64,000 nt of DNA, taken from positions 21,455,498 through 21,519,497 of the forward strand of contig NC_026660.2 of the NCBI RefSeq assembly GCF_000004075.3, read 5' to 3'. Position numbers and translations under genes: made by a program. Below, one piece after another: positions 24,101 through 36,500 of this stretch. How positions within the stretch are numbered: position 1 is the stretch's first letter; each line of letters begins with the position of its first letter. The notes under the pieces are model-generated. The model did no database searches, was not told the origin of the DNA, and saw only the letters and a list, made by a program, of their open reading frames with translations. This DNA comes from Cucumis sativus. Taxonomy: Eukaryota > Streptophyta > Magnoliopsida > Cucurbitales > Cucurbitaceae.

Positions 24101-27100
24101 TTTAGAATCTTCTGTAAGCGTATATGATATTAGTTTTAGTTGCCTCTGGTTCTGTTTGCATGATATAAATACATATAACTTGTGTCATCAAACCAATAAT
24201 GGCAAAGGTCATTAACTCGTTGACACTGATGAACTCTGTCAAAACATTCATGGTACTTTCTTGTCCTAAAATGTTACAGGAGCATCGAAGGAAATCAATT
24301 TTCTGGCCGAATTCCACCAGAAATTGGAAAACTAGTTAATTTGGAAAAATTGTAAGTCTGTTGGACAAACATACTGACTGCTAAGTCGCACATATATCAA
24401 AATGTTTAACCCACACATAACATCGTGATGTTCTCTCTTCAGAGTTCTGTCATCAAATGGCCTCACCGGAGAATTGCCTAAAGGGCTAGCGAAATTGTCG
24501 AACTTAACTGATATGTAAGCAACCATCTTCTATTATTTGTCTTCTGAAAAAATAGTTTTGCTCTCGGAATGAAAAATCCACAATCTCTTTTAGATTAATG
24601 TTGCAATTGCGAATTCATGTCGAGCTATCCATTTCTGGATTAATTGAATTTGTACTATACTCTTAAAGCTTCAAAAAATTTCTGGCATTAGTTTGATCAT
24701 CCTTCACATGAGATCTTCAGCTTCTTTAATGCAACATAAATAATAGGATCTCCAGAAGTACTCAATGCTTCAGCAGTTTTGGCATTCTCGATCAGCGAAG
24801 TCATGCAAGTTGCTTCAAGTTTTATTACATCCCATTTTTTAACTAATCGTTGTTTTTCTTATATCATTAAGGAGAATAAGTGACAACAACTTCTCTGGAA
24901 AGATACCTGAGTTCATTAGTAACTGGGCACAGATTGAAAAACTGTAAGCTCCATGAATGTGGCTTTTAAGTTTTTAACTGCTTCATCTGATATTTAATAT
25001 TTATAATTGGTGATCAGGAAAATCTATTCCACCTTGCAGGCATATACAAGGCTGCTCCCTCGAGGGTCCTATACCCTTAAGTATCTCCACAATGACAAGT
25101 TTAACTGATCTGTATGCATTTTTGACAATGTAATTCGTTTAGCATGTTGAGTTCCACTAGTAATTTCTAAATTGATTGAAATTTCAGGAGAATATCTGAC
25201 TTAAAAGGTGGAAGGTCTCCTTTTCCGCCGTTGAGCAATATAAAATCCATGAAGACACTGTTAGTTGAATACTTTGCTTTTGTTCTTCTACCACTCTCCA
25301 ACTTAATTGTTCAGGGACTTGACTTCGATGCTGGGTTGCAGGATACTGAGGAAGTGCTTCATTTTTGGTGAAATCCCGAAATACATCGGGGATATGAAAA
25401 AATTAAAAAACTTGTAAGTAGTAATGATAGATTTGCTTTGATGATGATTAAAAACTCTGTAAGATGTTAATTTTCTATTTTCGTTTCGTCAACCGCTCAG
25501 TAATATTTCCATTTCTCTGCTGGTTTGATTCTTAGTTTTAAGAAGTCGAATGAGACCCTGCTTTATTTATATGTAGAGACCTCAGCTACAATGACTTGAC
25601 TGGCGAAGTTCCTGCAACTTTTGAACGACTGGATAAAATAGATTACATGTAAGTGGACTTATCCTTCCCAATTTGCCCCCACCCATCCCACCCAAAATAA
25701 TAACAATAACAATAACATAATTGTACGACACATTTTTCTTTTTGAAAATTTATCTTTCTTCAGCATGAGTTTCTTTTTTTTTTCCCCTTGTGTATTATTG
25801 TAGTTATAATATATATAGTCTTTCTCAAGATTTTTGACAGCAAACAAGCTCAATGGAATTATTCCTGGTTGGATTTTAGGGAGCAACAAGAACGTGTATG
25901 CCTTTTCCTTTATAATAGTTTTTCGTACTTAATCTTCACTTAAATGTCAGCTGTGAAAGCATTTGATGTACCCTAGCCTTAGCTAACTGCTTCCGTTTTC
26001 TTATCTTTCTTATGCAGAGATCTCTCTAACAACAATTTCACCTGGGAAAACTCAAGCCCAGCTGAGTGTCCTCGTGGTAGTGTGTGAGTATTATGAAGTT
26101 ATCATTAACTTTCTATGTACAGTGGATTATCTTGCATAGTAACTAAGAGAAAAAAAATTCTTATTTTAACAGAAATTTAGTTGAGACATACTCACCGTCT
26201 GCAGAAAAATTGTAAGGATTCTGTACCAGGAAGAAAATTTATTGACCGCTTAGATTCCATTCTTCTTATTTTTGAAATGATATGCTCAGTTTTCTTGAAT
26301 GCTCACAGAACTAGAATCCATCCCTGCCTAAAAAGGAACTTTCCATGTTCTGCATCAAGGGAAGAGCGTGAGTATAAAACTCTGGCTTCGAATTTGGACA
26401 CTCATCAAATCTTTATGTTGGAAGAACACAACCTGTTTAAAAAATATCAATGAGTGATTGTATAAAATCTGACATAAAAAAACTCAAAGCCTATGTTTTA
26501 TTGATAGTTTTGAAGAAACCCGTTCTTTTATTACGATAACATGAATTCAATGATTTCTCACTGTTTTAAGTTGTCAAAACTTTATCAGATCACTACTCCT
26601 TGCGCATTAACTGTGGCGGTAAAGAAACATCTATAAGGGGTGAAAGGTATGAAGCAGATAGAGAAGGTGCTTCAATGTTTTATACTGGTCAGAATTGGGC
26701 TTTTAGCAGCACCGGAAGCTTTATGGACAATGATGTTGATGCTGATAACTACATCGTAACAAATACATCTGCTCTTTCTAACGTCTCTGCGACTTATTCA
26801 GAACTGTATACAAAAGCGAGAAACTCTCCTCAATCTCTTACATACTATGGGCTATGTCTCATAAATGGGAATTATACTGTTAAACTCCACTTTGCAGAGA
26901 TTGTATTTATAAATGACAGTTCATTCAACAGCCTGGGAAGGCGAGTTTTTGATGTGTACATTCAGGTATTGGTGAATGAAAATTTATGACAATGAGAATG
27001 TCAGTTCATCGTAGAGTTGGATATTGAAAACTACTTCATTTGTTCGATTGCAGGAAAAGCTAGTCCTGAAAGATTTTGATATTGAACATGAAGCAGGGGG

Positions 27101-30100
27101 TACAGGTAAGCCCATTATAAAAAAAATTACTGTAGCTGTCACAAGTCATACATTGAAGATCCATTTCTACTGGGCTGGAAGAGGAACAACAGGAATTCCA
27201 CTTAGAGGAAATTATGGTCCTCTGATATCAGCTATTTCTGTAGATCCCAGTAAGTTTTCCCTAGTCGTGACAAAAATTGGAATCATTACCTGTTCCCTTC
27301 TATTTCTAGATGAATGGAAAAATTATAGACGCCCTTCTACTTTTCCTTTTTCTTCTATATATTAAATTTGTTATTTTCGCACATTGAGTGGCTTCAATAC
27401 ACGCAAACCTTGAGCCACGATTGATAGCAGTAATAGCGGGTGCTTAAAAGATAAACATAACTCATAGGATTGCAACTTCTTCAGTTCTATTTTGATAGAG
27501 ATTATAATACTTCCATTAGGATTGCCTTGATTCATATACGTTCGGTAGGGAAATTCATTTGGTTGTTCTCTATTGCCTTCTATCACCCTTGGCGATAATA
27601 TCTTATTTTCAATAGCCTATTCAGGTTTCACTCTTGTTCTTCTGCATGGACCTCAGATATTTGTAGTTTTCTTGATTAATGCAGAATTTTTAATCATAGT
27701 AAGTAGGCAAATAAATTGAGATGGTTACAAAAACCTTAAGAGGAAGGTTTCAAGGTTAGTCTGGAATCTGGGAAGGCTGTTAGGAGTGATCTATATGCTT
27801 TATCATCTAGTTCTCCTTATATTTCAATGCTCGGCATGCAGAAACCGTAGAATATAAGGTTATGTTTAAATATATCTTTTATTCTGAATCAGGAAAATTT
27901 CTCTCTTCACAGATTTTACACCCCCTAAAAACCATGGGAAGAAGGATTTCACCATCATAATTATTGGGACAGCAGCAGCAGCTTTTGTTCTCCTTCTTCT
28001 GGTGTTATGTATTATGAGGAGGAAAGGGTGGCTGGGAGGCAAGGCATCCGTATATAAAGGTAAAATCTTCATTAAATTGACCATATTTATTGCTTCAATG
28101 GAAACTGAAGCTGCATATATTTTTCATTTGATATGAACTTAAATTGTTCCTGGATCTCATCAGAACTAGAGATATATGTTGTCTGACTATTTGTTATTTT
28201 TTTTCCTTATTTATACAAGAAAAAGAAAACATTATCTTTACTAGAATTCTCTTAGTTTTCTACACGAAAGAGAGAGAGAACATGATCTAAGCTACTGAAA
28301 TAATCTATGCTCTGTAATTTCATCTCTTTTATCTACTTCTTTGGAACATTTGGTGCTTTGTAGTTAGTCATGTCATTTCGAGAACTCATTTTGTGATGCC
28401 AAAAATCTTGAATTGTTGAATTTTTTAATTTTTCTCCTTCAAAGATATCTATCTCTTTACTAGTTTGCTGTTTAATTCTGAGTTCTGTGCCTTTTTGAAT
28501 AAATAGACAAAATGCCAACTTGTATGTCTTTTAACTTTTGACTCATTCATCCCATAAAGTTCATATCATCACGTAAAATACATCCTCAAATTTGGCTTTT
28601 GCATATGATTTTATGTGTTATATTTCAATTAAATTTCCTTTTGGACGTGGTTTTCTTGTTAAACTTCTGCGCATTGCCATTTTTCTCAGACACCTTAAGT
28701 TTGTTTCATGCAGAGCTTAGAGGTATAGATCTGCAAACAGGATTATTTACAATAAGACAGATTAAAGCAGCCACTAAAAATTTTGATGCTGCAAACAAAG
28801 TTGGTGAAGGTGGTTTTGGTGCGGTTTACAAGGTAAATGGAGGCTTTGGTTATAGATCTCGATTGTCTAGATCATATGCTTTTAATGATAAGTCCTTATT
28901 GACAAAAAAAAATCCATATCGTATTGAAAGGTACTACTTAAGGTGAAATCCGTTAAAAAGGACTTTCACCTTTTCATCGTCTCTAAGCTCCTTAACTTTG
29001 TTTATTACACTTCCCGGAAGTATATGATGTTTTACTTATAATTTTCATAAATTATCAAGACCAGGGTACGGACGTTTGTCCCTTTAGGTCTGTCAAACAT
29101 ACGCTGATTTTGCAATAAAACTATGGCATTAACTGCTGGAGAAAGTCGGGGTTAGAATACAAAATTTAATGGGGATTTTGGGACTCTTCATTTTGATACA
29201 GGGTCTCTTGTCAGATGGTACTATAATTGCAGTCAAGCAGCTGTCGTCAAAATCAAAGCAAGGAAATCGAGAATTTGTTAATGAAATAGGCATGATATCT
29301 GCACTGCAACATCCAAATCTTGTGAAGCTTTATGGATGTTGTATTGATGGGAACCAACTAATGTTGATTTATGAATACATGGAAAATAATTGCTTATCAC
29401 GTGCACTTTTCAGTGAGTAAAATTTCCACTCTGCAATTTTTAGGTCTGTTAGTTCGAAAAAAGTTTGATCAGTATAAAAAAAATAAAAAATACTTATCAT
29501 CTCTTGGATTGTGTATACAGGAAATGACCCAGGTTCTAAATTGAAGTTGGACTGGCCAACCAGGCAGAAAATTTGTCTGGGAATAGCTAGAGGTTTGGCC
29601 TATCTGCATGAGGAGTCGAGACTGAAAATCGTACATAGGGATATCAAGACAAGTAATGTGCTGCTTGATAAGGATTTCAGTGCTAAAATTTCTGATTTTG
29701 GCTTGGCTAAGCTTCATGAAGATGACAATACCCATATCAGTACTAGAGTTGCCGGAACCATGTAAGTCTTGTGTTAAATTCTACTATGGTCTAAATCATG
29801 GCTGCAAACTTGAGTATGGAACCAACGGTAGATTATTTTTTTTACAACTGAAGTATAACTAAGACTAAAATTTGTCTTTTTCTATCTCTATCTATCTCTT
29901 TTTTTACTTTTTAGAAAAGGTTTTGTTACTTCATTTTACACCTAATCACTTTAAAACATTTTTGGCCACTCTTTGTTAGGAGATTTGATTTGTAGACATT
30001 GTAGTTTAATTTTGGGTGCTGAGTATGTAGGTTTCTTGGACCATTGTTTTGCAGTGGTTATATGGCACCTGAATATGCAATGCGTGGATGCTTGACCAGC

Positions 30101-31046
30101 AAAGCTGATGTTTATAGTTTTGGAGTTGTTGCCTTGGAAATTGTCAGTGGCAAAAGCAATACCAACTACATGCCTAAAGAGGATTTTGTTTACCTTCTTG
30201 ATTGGGTAAAATCAACTACCTTACAATTCTTTCCAATTTCATTTAGCCTCTTTCCTGCTCTTTTCTTGAAGTTTTCATTTAGAAAAGATAACAAATATGA
30301 GGCCTCGACTGCATGGTGCATGGTTCTAAAAATATTAGTCATCTTTCAATGGTCACCGGATCATGCTGAGTCGTTTTTTGCCTTAATATTTTGTTTTTAA
30401 TGTTTCCTCTCACATAAATCTTAACTGATTTTTATAATCAACTGACTAGGGCATGCCACGTAGTTCTCTATTTCACAAATAAACAGTTTCCTCCAAATCA
30501 AGAGTCTCCACTCTCCAATCCCTTAAAACACAGCAAATGTATTCCTAAACTATACTCACTTTTGTGCATCCCAATCACAATTTTGAATGCAACAAATTTT
30601 GAATGTATCGAGATGAGTCTTCGTAATAGTAATGTTTAAGCTTCTTCCAGGCATCTGTTCTGCAAGAAAAAGGAAGTCTATTGGAGTTGGTGGATCCAAC
30701 CTTGGGGTCAGATTATTCATCAGAAGAAGCAATGGTGATGCTGAATGTGGCTCTCCTCTGCACCAACGCATCCCCAACTCTTCGGCCTCTAATGTCGCAA
30801 GTGGTCAGCATGCTCGAAGGACGAACTCCAGTTCAAGCACTTCTTTCTGATCCAGGATTTTCAGCCATCAATTCCAAATTGAAAGCTCTCAGAAATCACT
30901 TTTGGCAACAATTGAGCCCTACACACAGTTTATCGTTGGACGATTTCCCTAGTGATTCGTTGAGTTCGAATGTGGATCTGGAGGCAGAGGAGAATTATAA
31001 TCTAGTAAGATCCAATTCTATTAACAAGACTGGAAACAAAAATTAG
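21128..31046 (+). CDS. LRR-malectin receptor-like Ser/Thr kinase, LRR-VIII-2 subfamily (1028 aa)
   Basis: Plasma-membrane receptor kinase of the At1g07650/At1g53430/At3g14840 type. The 24 exons are 21128-21254, 21386-21560, 23670-23741, 23850-23918, 24010-24081, 24280-24351, 24443-24514, 24872-24943, 25040-25111, 25188-25259, 25342-25413, 25577-25648, 25830-25895, 26018-26083, 26173-26211, 26309-26367, 26589-26965, 27054-27249, 27913-28059, 28714-28832, 29202-29412, 29521-29761, 30055-30205 and 30651-31046. They total 1029 codons. Order: signal peptide (about 1-36), cap region with DPCSGEGKW, LRRs mostly one per 66-72-base exon, malectin domain (about 417-607, starting [10 protein letters not shown]), TM helix (about 620-642), kinase. 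The kinase has the glycine loop [14 protein letters not shown]-type lysine [34 protein letters not shown] and [12 protein letters not shown], so it is an RD kinase with no catalytic loss. The ligand is unknown. The frame is intact throughout. Confidence 0.93.
21561..23669 (+). other. Large intron 2 of the receptor kinase
   Basis: This 2.1-kb intron is much longer than most other introns of the gene. It contains a (TTC)n run near 21598-21620, an AT-rich tandem duplication at 22521-22591, and a less AT-rich block at about 22740-23200 with open frames on both strands but no recognised motif. That block might be an alternative promoter or first exon, or an old insertion. Confidence 0.5.
22521..22591. 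repeat. AT-rich tandem duplication, period about 37
   Basis: TATAAATATTATAATTTATA with its flanks occurs twice back to back. The copies differ mainly in the length of the preceding A/TA run. Confidence 0.6.
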
Positions 31047-31589
31047 TAAATGAATGTAAGTATATAATTACAAATTTGTAAAACCCCCACAATACTAAGT
31101 TTTGCCAAAATCCAACGTAAAGAATATGGTCTCTCGATCCGTATCTGTGCTGCTGAATGTGTAAGACAAAGTCTTACAGCATTCCTTTTTAAGCCCACAG
31201 ACCACAGCTTTGCCTGGCTCTTGTTTAAGGTTATGAATTTCCATGATGTAAATTTCTATTTTCATGGAGAATATAAAATCTTAAAATAGAGGGCTTGTTT
31301 ATAAACTGTAATATTATTATTATTTCCTTTTCCTTTTTTTTTCTTACAATAGTATAAGTAGAGGTGTAACTGTTAATTTCGAAATCATTTTTTGGAGAAT
31401 GATTTCATTTGAGTTCAACACCAAAGGTGTAGGGGAAGGTGAGAGGAATTCAACATTTAACCATGATTGTATATACTTTAATTATTTGAGCACTTAAACT
31501 TAAACTATATTCATGCTTACCTCGTTATCTATCTCAAATGATAATATGACATGTGATATAGCAAATAAAGTAATCTTAAGAAGTAATCC

Positions 31590-31725
31590 TCATTGTAGAT
31601 ATTTTATTAGAATAATAATGTGTTTGATATAAGAGGAGAAGACTCATATATTTGTAGAGTTTATTATAACTAAGGTAAAAGGGGAATTAACTAATTAACC
31701 TCTATTATTCTTACATCAACATGTT
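31590..31725. repeat. LTR-like dispersed repeat, copy B
   Basis: Shares an ordered series of words with 2078-2235: TTTTATTAGAAT.ATAATGTGTTT, AGTTTATTA, GGGAATTAAC and AATTAACCTCT followed by TTCTTAC. The two segments are diverged copies of one dispersed repeat, probably a retrotransposon LTR fragment. Confidence 0.5.
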
Positions 31726-32159
31726 AAAAGAGTTTAGTTCACGATTTTATTTCACCACGCCATCGCTATGGTTAGAATAAAACAAAAATGTCATTTATTT
31801 AACAAAATTTAAATGAATTTGCAAATCCCAATATCTAAAGAGAAATAATGTTCATATAGAAAATCACACCATTCAATAGTTCTTCTTCAATTCACTCTTT
31901 CTACCACTGCAATATATACACACACGTACGTATAAACAAAATCTCCTTAAGAAAAATATAATTAAATATGAATATTTATCAAAGAAAATGCCCGAAAAGA
32001 AAGTTATTTTTTTCTAAAATATTGCAATAAATTAGTACACTGTTATCTCATTCCACGAAGCTGAAAAAGCAAGTTCTTTCAAAAATTTAATAATGTTTGA
32101 CGACATTTTTCAAAATCAAATTTATTTTCTAAAATTCTAGTAGATCATTTTGGATAATC

Positions 32160-32290
32160 AATCTTAATTTTGATGATCTTCTTGAATCATCGACCTTTGA
32201 ATTTATTGATCTTATTGGATCAACCTTTGACTTGTCGATCTTTTGAAGAATTGACCTTTGAATTTATTGATATTTTTTGGATGATTGATA
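32160..32290 (+). repeat. Degenerate tandem array, unit about 31 bp
   Basis: Units begin GAATTTATTGATCTTATTGG, then GACTTGTCGATCTTTTGAAG, then GAATTTATTGATATTTTTTG. The first two end in AACCTTT or GACCTTT and the third in GATATTT. At least three diverged copies are visible, with a partial fourth upstream. Confidence 0.55.
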
Positions 32291-33234
32291 TTTAGTTAAA
32301 TGATTATATTTGATCGATCTCGCTTATTGACTTGCTTGTGTCTTTGAATTTTCAGTGAATTATATTCTTTAGATCCTGACAGCTATGAACTTTAGATCTT
32401 AAGAGTTCAACCTTAGTCTTTACTTATGAATTTCACAGAACATCGAGATGTTTATGTCTCTTTAACTATGAAGAAAATCTCAAGAACGATTCTACTCAAA
32501 CTGGAGTGGAGTCCATTCCTAACTCAAAATCTAACATTCCAAATGAAGAAATTGAAAGCCAAGATGTTGAAAATAAGCAAGAAAAAATAGTAGAAGAACA
32601 ATCTGAATTGTGAAGTTATTCATTACCAAGAGATAGACAAAAGAAGAGCTAGAGTCATAAACTTCTTCTACCAAGTATGTTGAAGTTGATTTTGTTTCTC
32701 TTGTTTTGAACGAAGAATAGATAAATGAAAAAAAAACCATTAGAAAAATCATCGAATTGATTTCGGTGTTTAGTAGATACGGAGACGTGAACGAGAGTAA
32801 GCCTCTATTTTCTCTACAATCTAATTTTTTTGTATACAAATCATGCTTAATATCTAATGTGGTAGGTTCTTTGTATTTGTCCAATGTATAGGTATTTCTA
32901 TATCTCAATTCAAATTGAGTTAGGTCTCTTTATTCAATTTGTAACTTTGGTTTTTTTATATCCAAGTGTGTCTATTGAGTTCTTTGAAAGTTTTTAGAAG
33001 ATATGAAGATTAAACTGTAATATTTATATGGTTTCTTAACCATTCAAATTCTATTGTTACGTTTTCTAAACCTATATAAAGGCACATGTTTAGTTAGATC
33101 AATACATACGTCACTTTCTCTACATTTGTGTCATCCACATTCCCTTTCTCTTCTAACAATTATCGCTGGCTATGAACCCCGGTTGAAATCTAAAAACTCA
33201 TCACTAGCCTTGGCAAAGAATTGGCCTTGAGAAA

Positions 33235-33860
33235 CCTTGGTCCTCTCCATTACTTCCATGGAATAGAAGTAGTTAGAACTCACCAAGGTATATTTCTATG
33301 CCAAAGAAATACTCATAAAAGTTATATGTTAGGAGGACTCCAAAGTTAGTACCCAATGGCTCCAAAGTTAGTATACCCAATGACTATTACCACCCTAATT
33401 ACTCATTCTTCCGATAGTATGCTCAAACTTACCATAGCTTAGTTGGACTCACTGCAATATTTGACATTCACATGTCCTGATCTCTCACAGTCTGTTAATA
33501 TCATGTTAGTCATCATCTTCAAACTCCTATTGAGAAAGATATACTAGCTACCAAACGAATTTTGCAGATACATACAAGGAACCATGAATTATGGTCTCCC
33601 CATTTTGAGAAATAGTAATTCTAATCTTTAGTCTTTTTTATGTCTTTTGTGATAATGCAGATTGAACCGGATGCACCAAACAAGGCATAGCACCACAAGC
33701 TTTTGTGTCTATTTTGGCTCAAACTGCATTACATGGTCTTCCAAGAAACAAACAACTTTTGCAAGATCAAGAGCAAAAGCCGAGTATCATGCCATGGCAA
33801 GCGCTTTTGCGCCTAAACTCACGTAGATTGCTTTTTTTATTTCAAGACCTCGACATACCC
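33235..33860 (+). pseudogene. Decayed Ty1/copia retrotransposon RT/RNase H segment
   Basis: Translated pieces match the end of copia reverse transcriptase and RNase H in the correct order: GIEVVRTHQGIFLCQ, HLQTPIEKDILAT, RYIQGTMNYGLPIL, an AD(stop) in place of the expected ADW, then SFCVYFGSNCITWSSKKQ and SRAKAEYHAMAS. The pieces lie in different frames with in-frame stops, so it cannot encode a protein. No LTR pair or primer-binding site was found with it. It is an old fragment on the plus strand. Confidence 0.8.
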
Positions 33861-34446
33861 TCCACCGCACACCATAACTCTTATGTGAGTACAATCTCAA
33901 CACTCTACATATATCTATATCTCCCTGTTAATAAGACAACTTTCCTCCTTAATCATAATGACTGCAGTAGATAATACATTATTAAATAAAGCACATAAAT
34001 CTAGTATATATCAATCTTTATTGCTTATACATTCCCAATTTCTTCATTTTGAGATTTTATATACAACACTCAAAGTGAAGCTGGCCACTTCTAGCATGAT
34101 TCTCCAATCACCTCCAATTAGTCATCCCATGTCTAAGTACTTCACTGTAGTACGAAACATGAGAACTGAGAAGATTATTGGCCAATCATTTTAACATTAT
34201 GATTAAATAAAATCCAAATTCAATACTTCCTCGTAAAAAAACATACAAACCATTCTTATTTATTTCCTCACAGAAATTGGGGTAAAACCATAAAGTTCAT
34301 CAAGGACATACACACTGGAGCATAATAGTTGAAAGAGAATAGAGAGTTTCCAATCTCAACAGACTTATATTTTTCATGAAACTACATTGGTGTTTTACCG
34401 ATTAAATATCACATACATATATTTATGTCACAATAGAAATAAACAA

Positions 34447-35370
34447 TTAACACTCTGAGCTTCTTAAGAGAACTGGATCAGGATCTGAGAGAGTCGTCTT
34501 GTCGATACTCTCATGGTTATATGATTTACACACTAAATAGATCATTGTCTCTGACACAAGCCTCCATAATAGGAAAACCAAAATCAAAAAGTCTAACGAC
34601 AAGCTGCCCAACAAATACATCCAAATAGGCACCGTTGATGGTGAAAAAAGCATCTTTTTAGTAAGAGCCTTTAGCCATAGTAAAATCCCAAAACCAGAAT
34701 AAATCGTCAACACGATGACTGTGGCAGATACCATATTTTCCTTCAAGAGCAACCTACTCTTCGCCATGGCTTTAAACCCACGAGACTCTTCCAACACAGA
34801 AACAACACCAGCCAATTGTAACACCACTACCAAATAAAACAACCCAATAAAATAAAAAAGAAAAGCCACACCCAAAGTTGTTCTATCAACTTCCCCTAAT
34901 GGCAAAATAATGATGAACAAAGCAAGTCCAACTATCATATGATATATCAAGAAAACCAGAATAACACAAAGAAACGTGACGAGAAGACGCTTCCAAACCT
35001 TGACTACCACGCTCATTGTGTCCTTAATGGACGGTTCTTGGCCGGTGTATAAGGTGGCGACGGTTTGAGACACACCGGCGGTGGATAAGATAGACCAACC
35101 AAAAAGGAAAAAGATGGATATGATGTCGTAGGGCCAAGCGATGAACATATAATGGCTGGAGAAGAGATGTGATGTATTCCCATAATCGTGGAGGTTTCTT
35201 AGGATGTTATTCAAGGTCAACATTAAGCCTGAAAGAACGAAGTTTAGAGGGTGGATGAAGCAAAGAGCTGCCATGGCAAATATCTTTTTGTTTTTGCTGA
35301 TAATTTTGTAGGTTTCTTTGAAGATTCGGAAGGCTCCAAGGAACTGCATTTCTTTGTGCTTCGTATCCAT
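34447..35370 (-). CDS. Multi-pass membrane protein of unknown function (307 aa)
   Basis: A single-exon gene read from ATG at 35370 to TAA at 34447. An upstream in-frame TTG is not a credible start; the ATG giving MDTKHKEMQFLGAFRIF is. About six hydrophobic segments are visible, including FAMAALCFIHPLNFVLSGLM, IISIFFLFGWSIL, FLCVILVFLIYHMIV, VAFLFYFIGLFYLVVVLQL and LDFLILVFLLW. The loop QTVATLYTGQEPSIKDTMSV and the later ESRGFKAMAKSRLLLKEN recall a plant membrane-protein family including At1g31130 and At4g19950, whose role is poorly defined. A GAA microsatellite lies in the probable 5' leader. Family placement is moderate; I propose no biochemical function. Confidence 0.8.
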   Translation of the reverse strand: MDTKHKEMQFLGAFRIFKETYKIISKNKKIFAMAALCFIHPLNFVLSGLMLTLNNILRNLHDYGNTSHLFSSHYMFIAWPYDIISIFFLFGWSILSTAGVSQTVATLYTGQEPSIKDTMSVVVKVWKRLLVTFLCVILVFLIYHMIVGLALFIIILPLGEVDRTTLGVAFLFYFIGLFYLVVVLQLAGVVSVLEESRGFKAMAKSRLLLKENMVSATVIVLTIYSGFGILLWLKALTKKMLFSPSTVPIWMYLLGSLSLDFLILVFLLWRLVSETMIYLVCKSYNHESIDKTTLSDPDPVLLRSSEC

Positions 35371-35416
35371 TGGATTAGTTTGGATCAAACTTCTGTATTT
35401 TTGTTCAAGCTAGTGC

Positions 35417-35444
35417 AGAAGAAGAAGAAGAAGAAGAAGAAGGT
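35417..35444. repeat. (GAA)n microsatellite in 5' leader of the membrane-protein gene
   Basis: An AGAAGAAG run (CTT on the sense strand of the gene) about 50 bases upstream of the minus-strand ATG at 35370. It is a likely length-variable site. Confidence 0.85.
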
Positions 35445-36432
35445 TGAAGAGATATTTGAAAGGAGATAAGGTAAGGTGATGTATAAATGAAGCTTTCAGC
35501 ATTGTGAAATATCAACCATTGAATTAGTCATATGGTAGGGTAGGCTTCATTGATTGAATAAACCTACTGCTCCAAGACAGAAGAAAAGACTTCTCTGACT
35601 AATTTATGAGAGAGGAACCCTACCACGAAATTTCACTATCAAATCCTTCCAGATTTAAAATAATTCAACCAAATTTATTTTCAATATTATAGGTTACGAT
35701 TCAATAAACTGGTTTTCATGGATGTGACATAGTATTGGTAAACGTGTAGATAAGTGCAAATAACAATGGAAAATAGAAAATAACAATTAAAGATTTTATC
35801 TAACTCTATTTTATTTTTTACAAAATTAAAATGAATCTAATTTTAGGTTTCTCTTCAATTCATTTCATTCTTTATTTTTTCTATATATTAACTTTAATTT
35901 TTATTCTTTTCGATCAATGATTTATACATTTTAAAATATTTATTTTAATCATTTGGATAAAAAATTGATGAACCTATCATTTCTATAACAAAATATTTAA
36001 TTTGTTGGGTTAATTTAACCAAGTTTAATTTAATAATCAAAATAACATTATGACCTCTAAATAATAGGTTTGTTGAAATTATAGCGTCAATAATCTTTAA
36101 TTTAATCAAATAGTCCTTATAGTTTGTTGATGGTTGTAATCAATTTACGGTAGTTTGTTAAAATTTTACCACTTTTTTTACATTCCTTATATATTTAAGC
36201 TAATTAACAAAATATAATGAGCTTGAGATTGATATCAAAATTTTAAATTCACAAATACATTGATATGAATTATAAGGTAGAGTTAGTTGAAGGTAATCAA
36301 ATTAAAGATTTAATCATGTAATCAATAAATTATCCAATTTAAAAGTAAAGGAATAAATTAAAATTTTAATAATGTAATTTGTACTAAATTTATAATTGAT
36401 TTTAAAAATAAAAATCCGAATATAGAAATTAT

Positions 36433-36500
36433 AAATTAAGAAATGGATTAAATAGTATTTAAATTTAAATTAAGAAATGGATTAAATAGTATTTAAATTT
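36433..36500 (+). repeat. 34-bp tandem duplication
   Basis: A segment beginning AAATTAAGAAATGGATTAAA occurs at 36433 and again at 36467, with essentially no difference between copies. This suggests a recent local duplication. Confidence 0.85.

Larger units (their letters stand above)
31047..34446. other. Intergenic spacer with retroelement debris
   Basis: Contains the receptor-kinase 3' UTR (from 31047), an LTR-like repeat (31590-31725), a degenerate 31-bp tandem array (32160-32290), a decayed Ty1/copia pol segment (33235-33860), and the 3' UTR of the minus-strand membrane protein near the right end. No intact gene is seen. Confidence 0.6.

Noticed and set aside
33705..33974. 89-codon plus-strand open frame as a gene
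   Set aside because: It is the wrong frame over a copia RNase H fossil; the meaningful motifs are in the neighbouring frame.
35371..35388. N-terminal extension of the membrane protein to 313 aa
   Set aside because: It depends on a TTG start; the first ATG in frame is at 35370.
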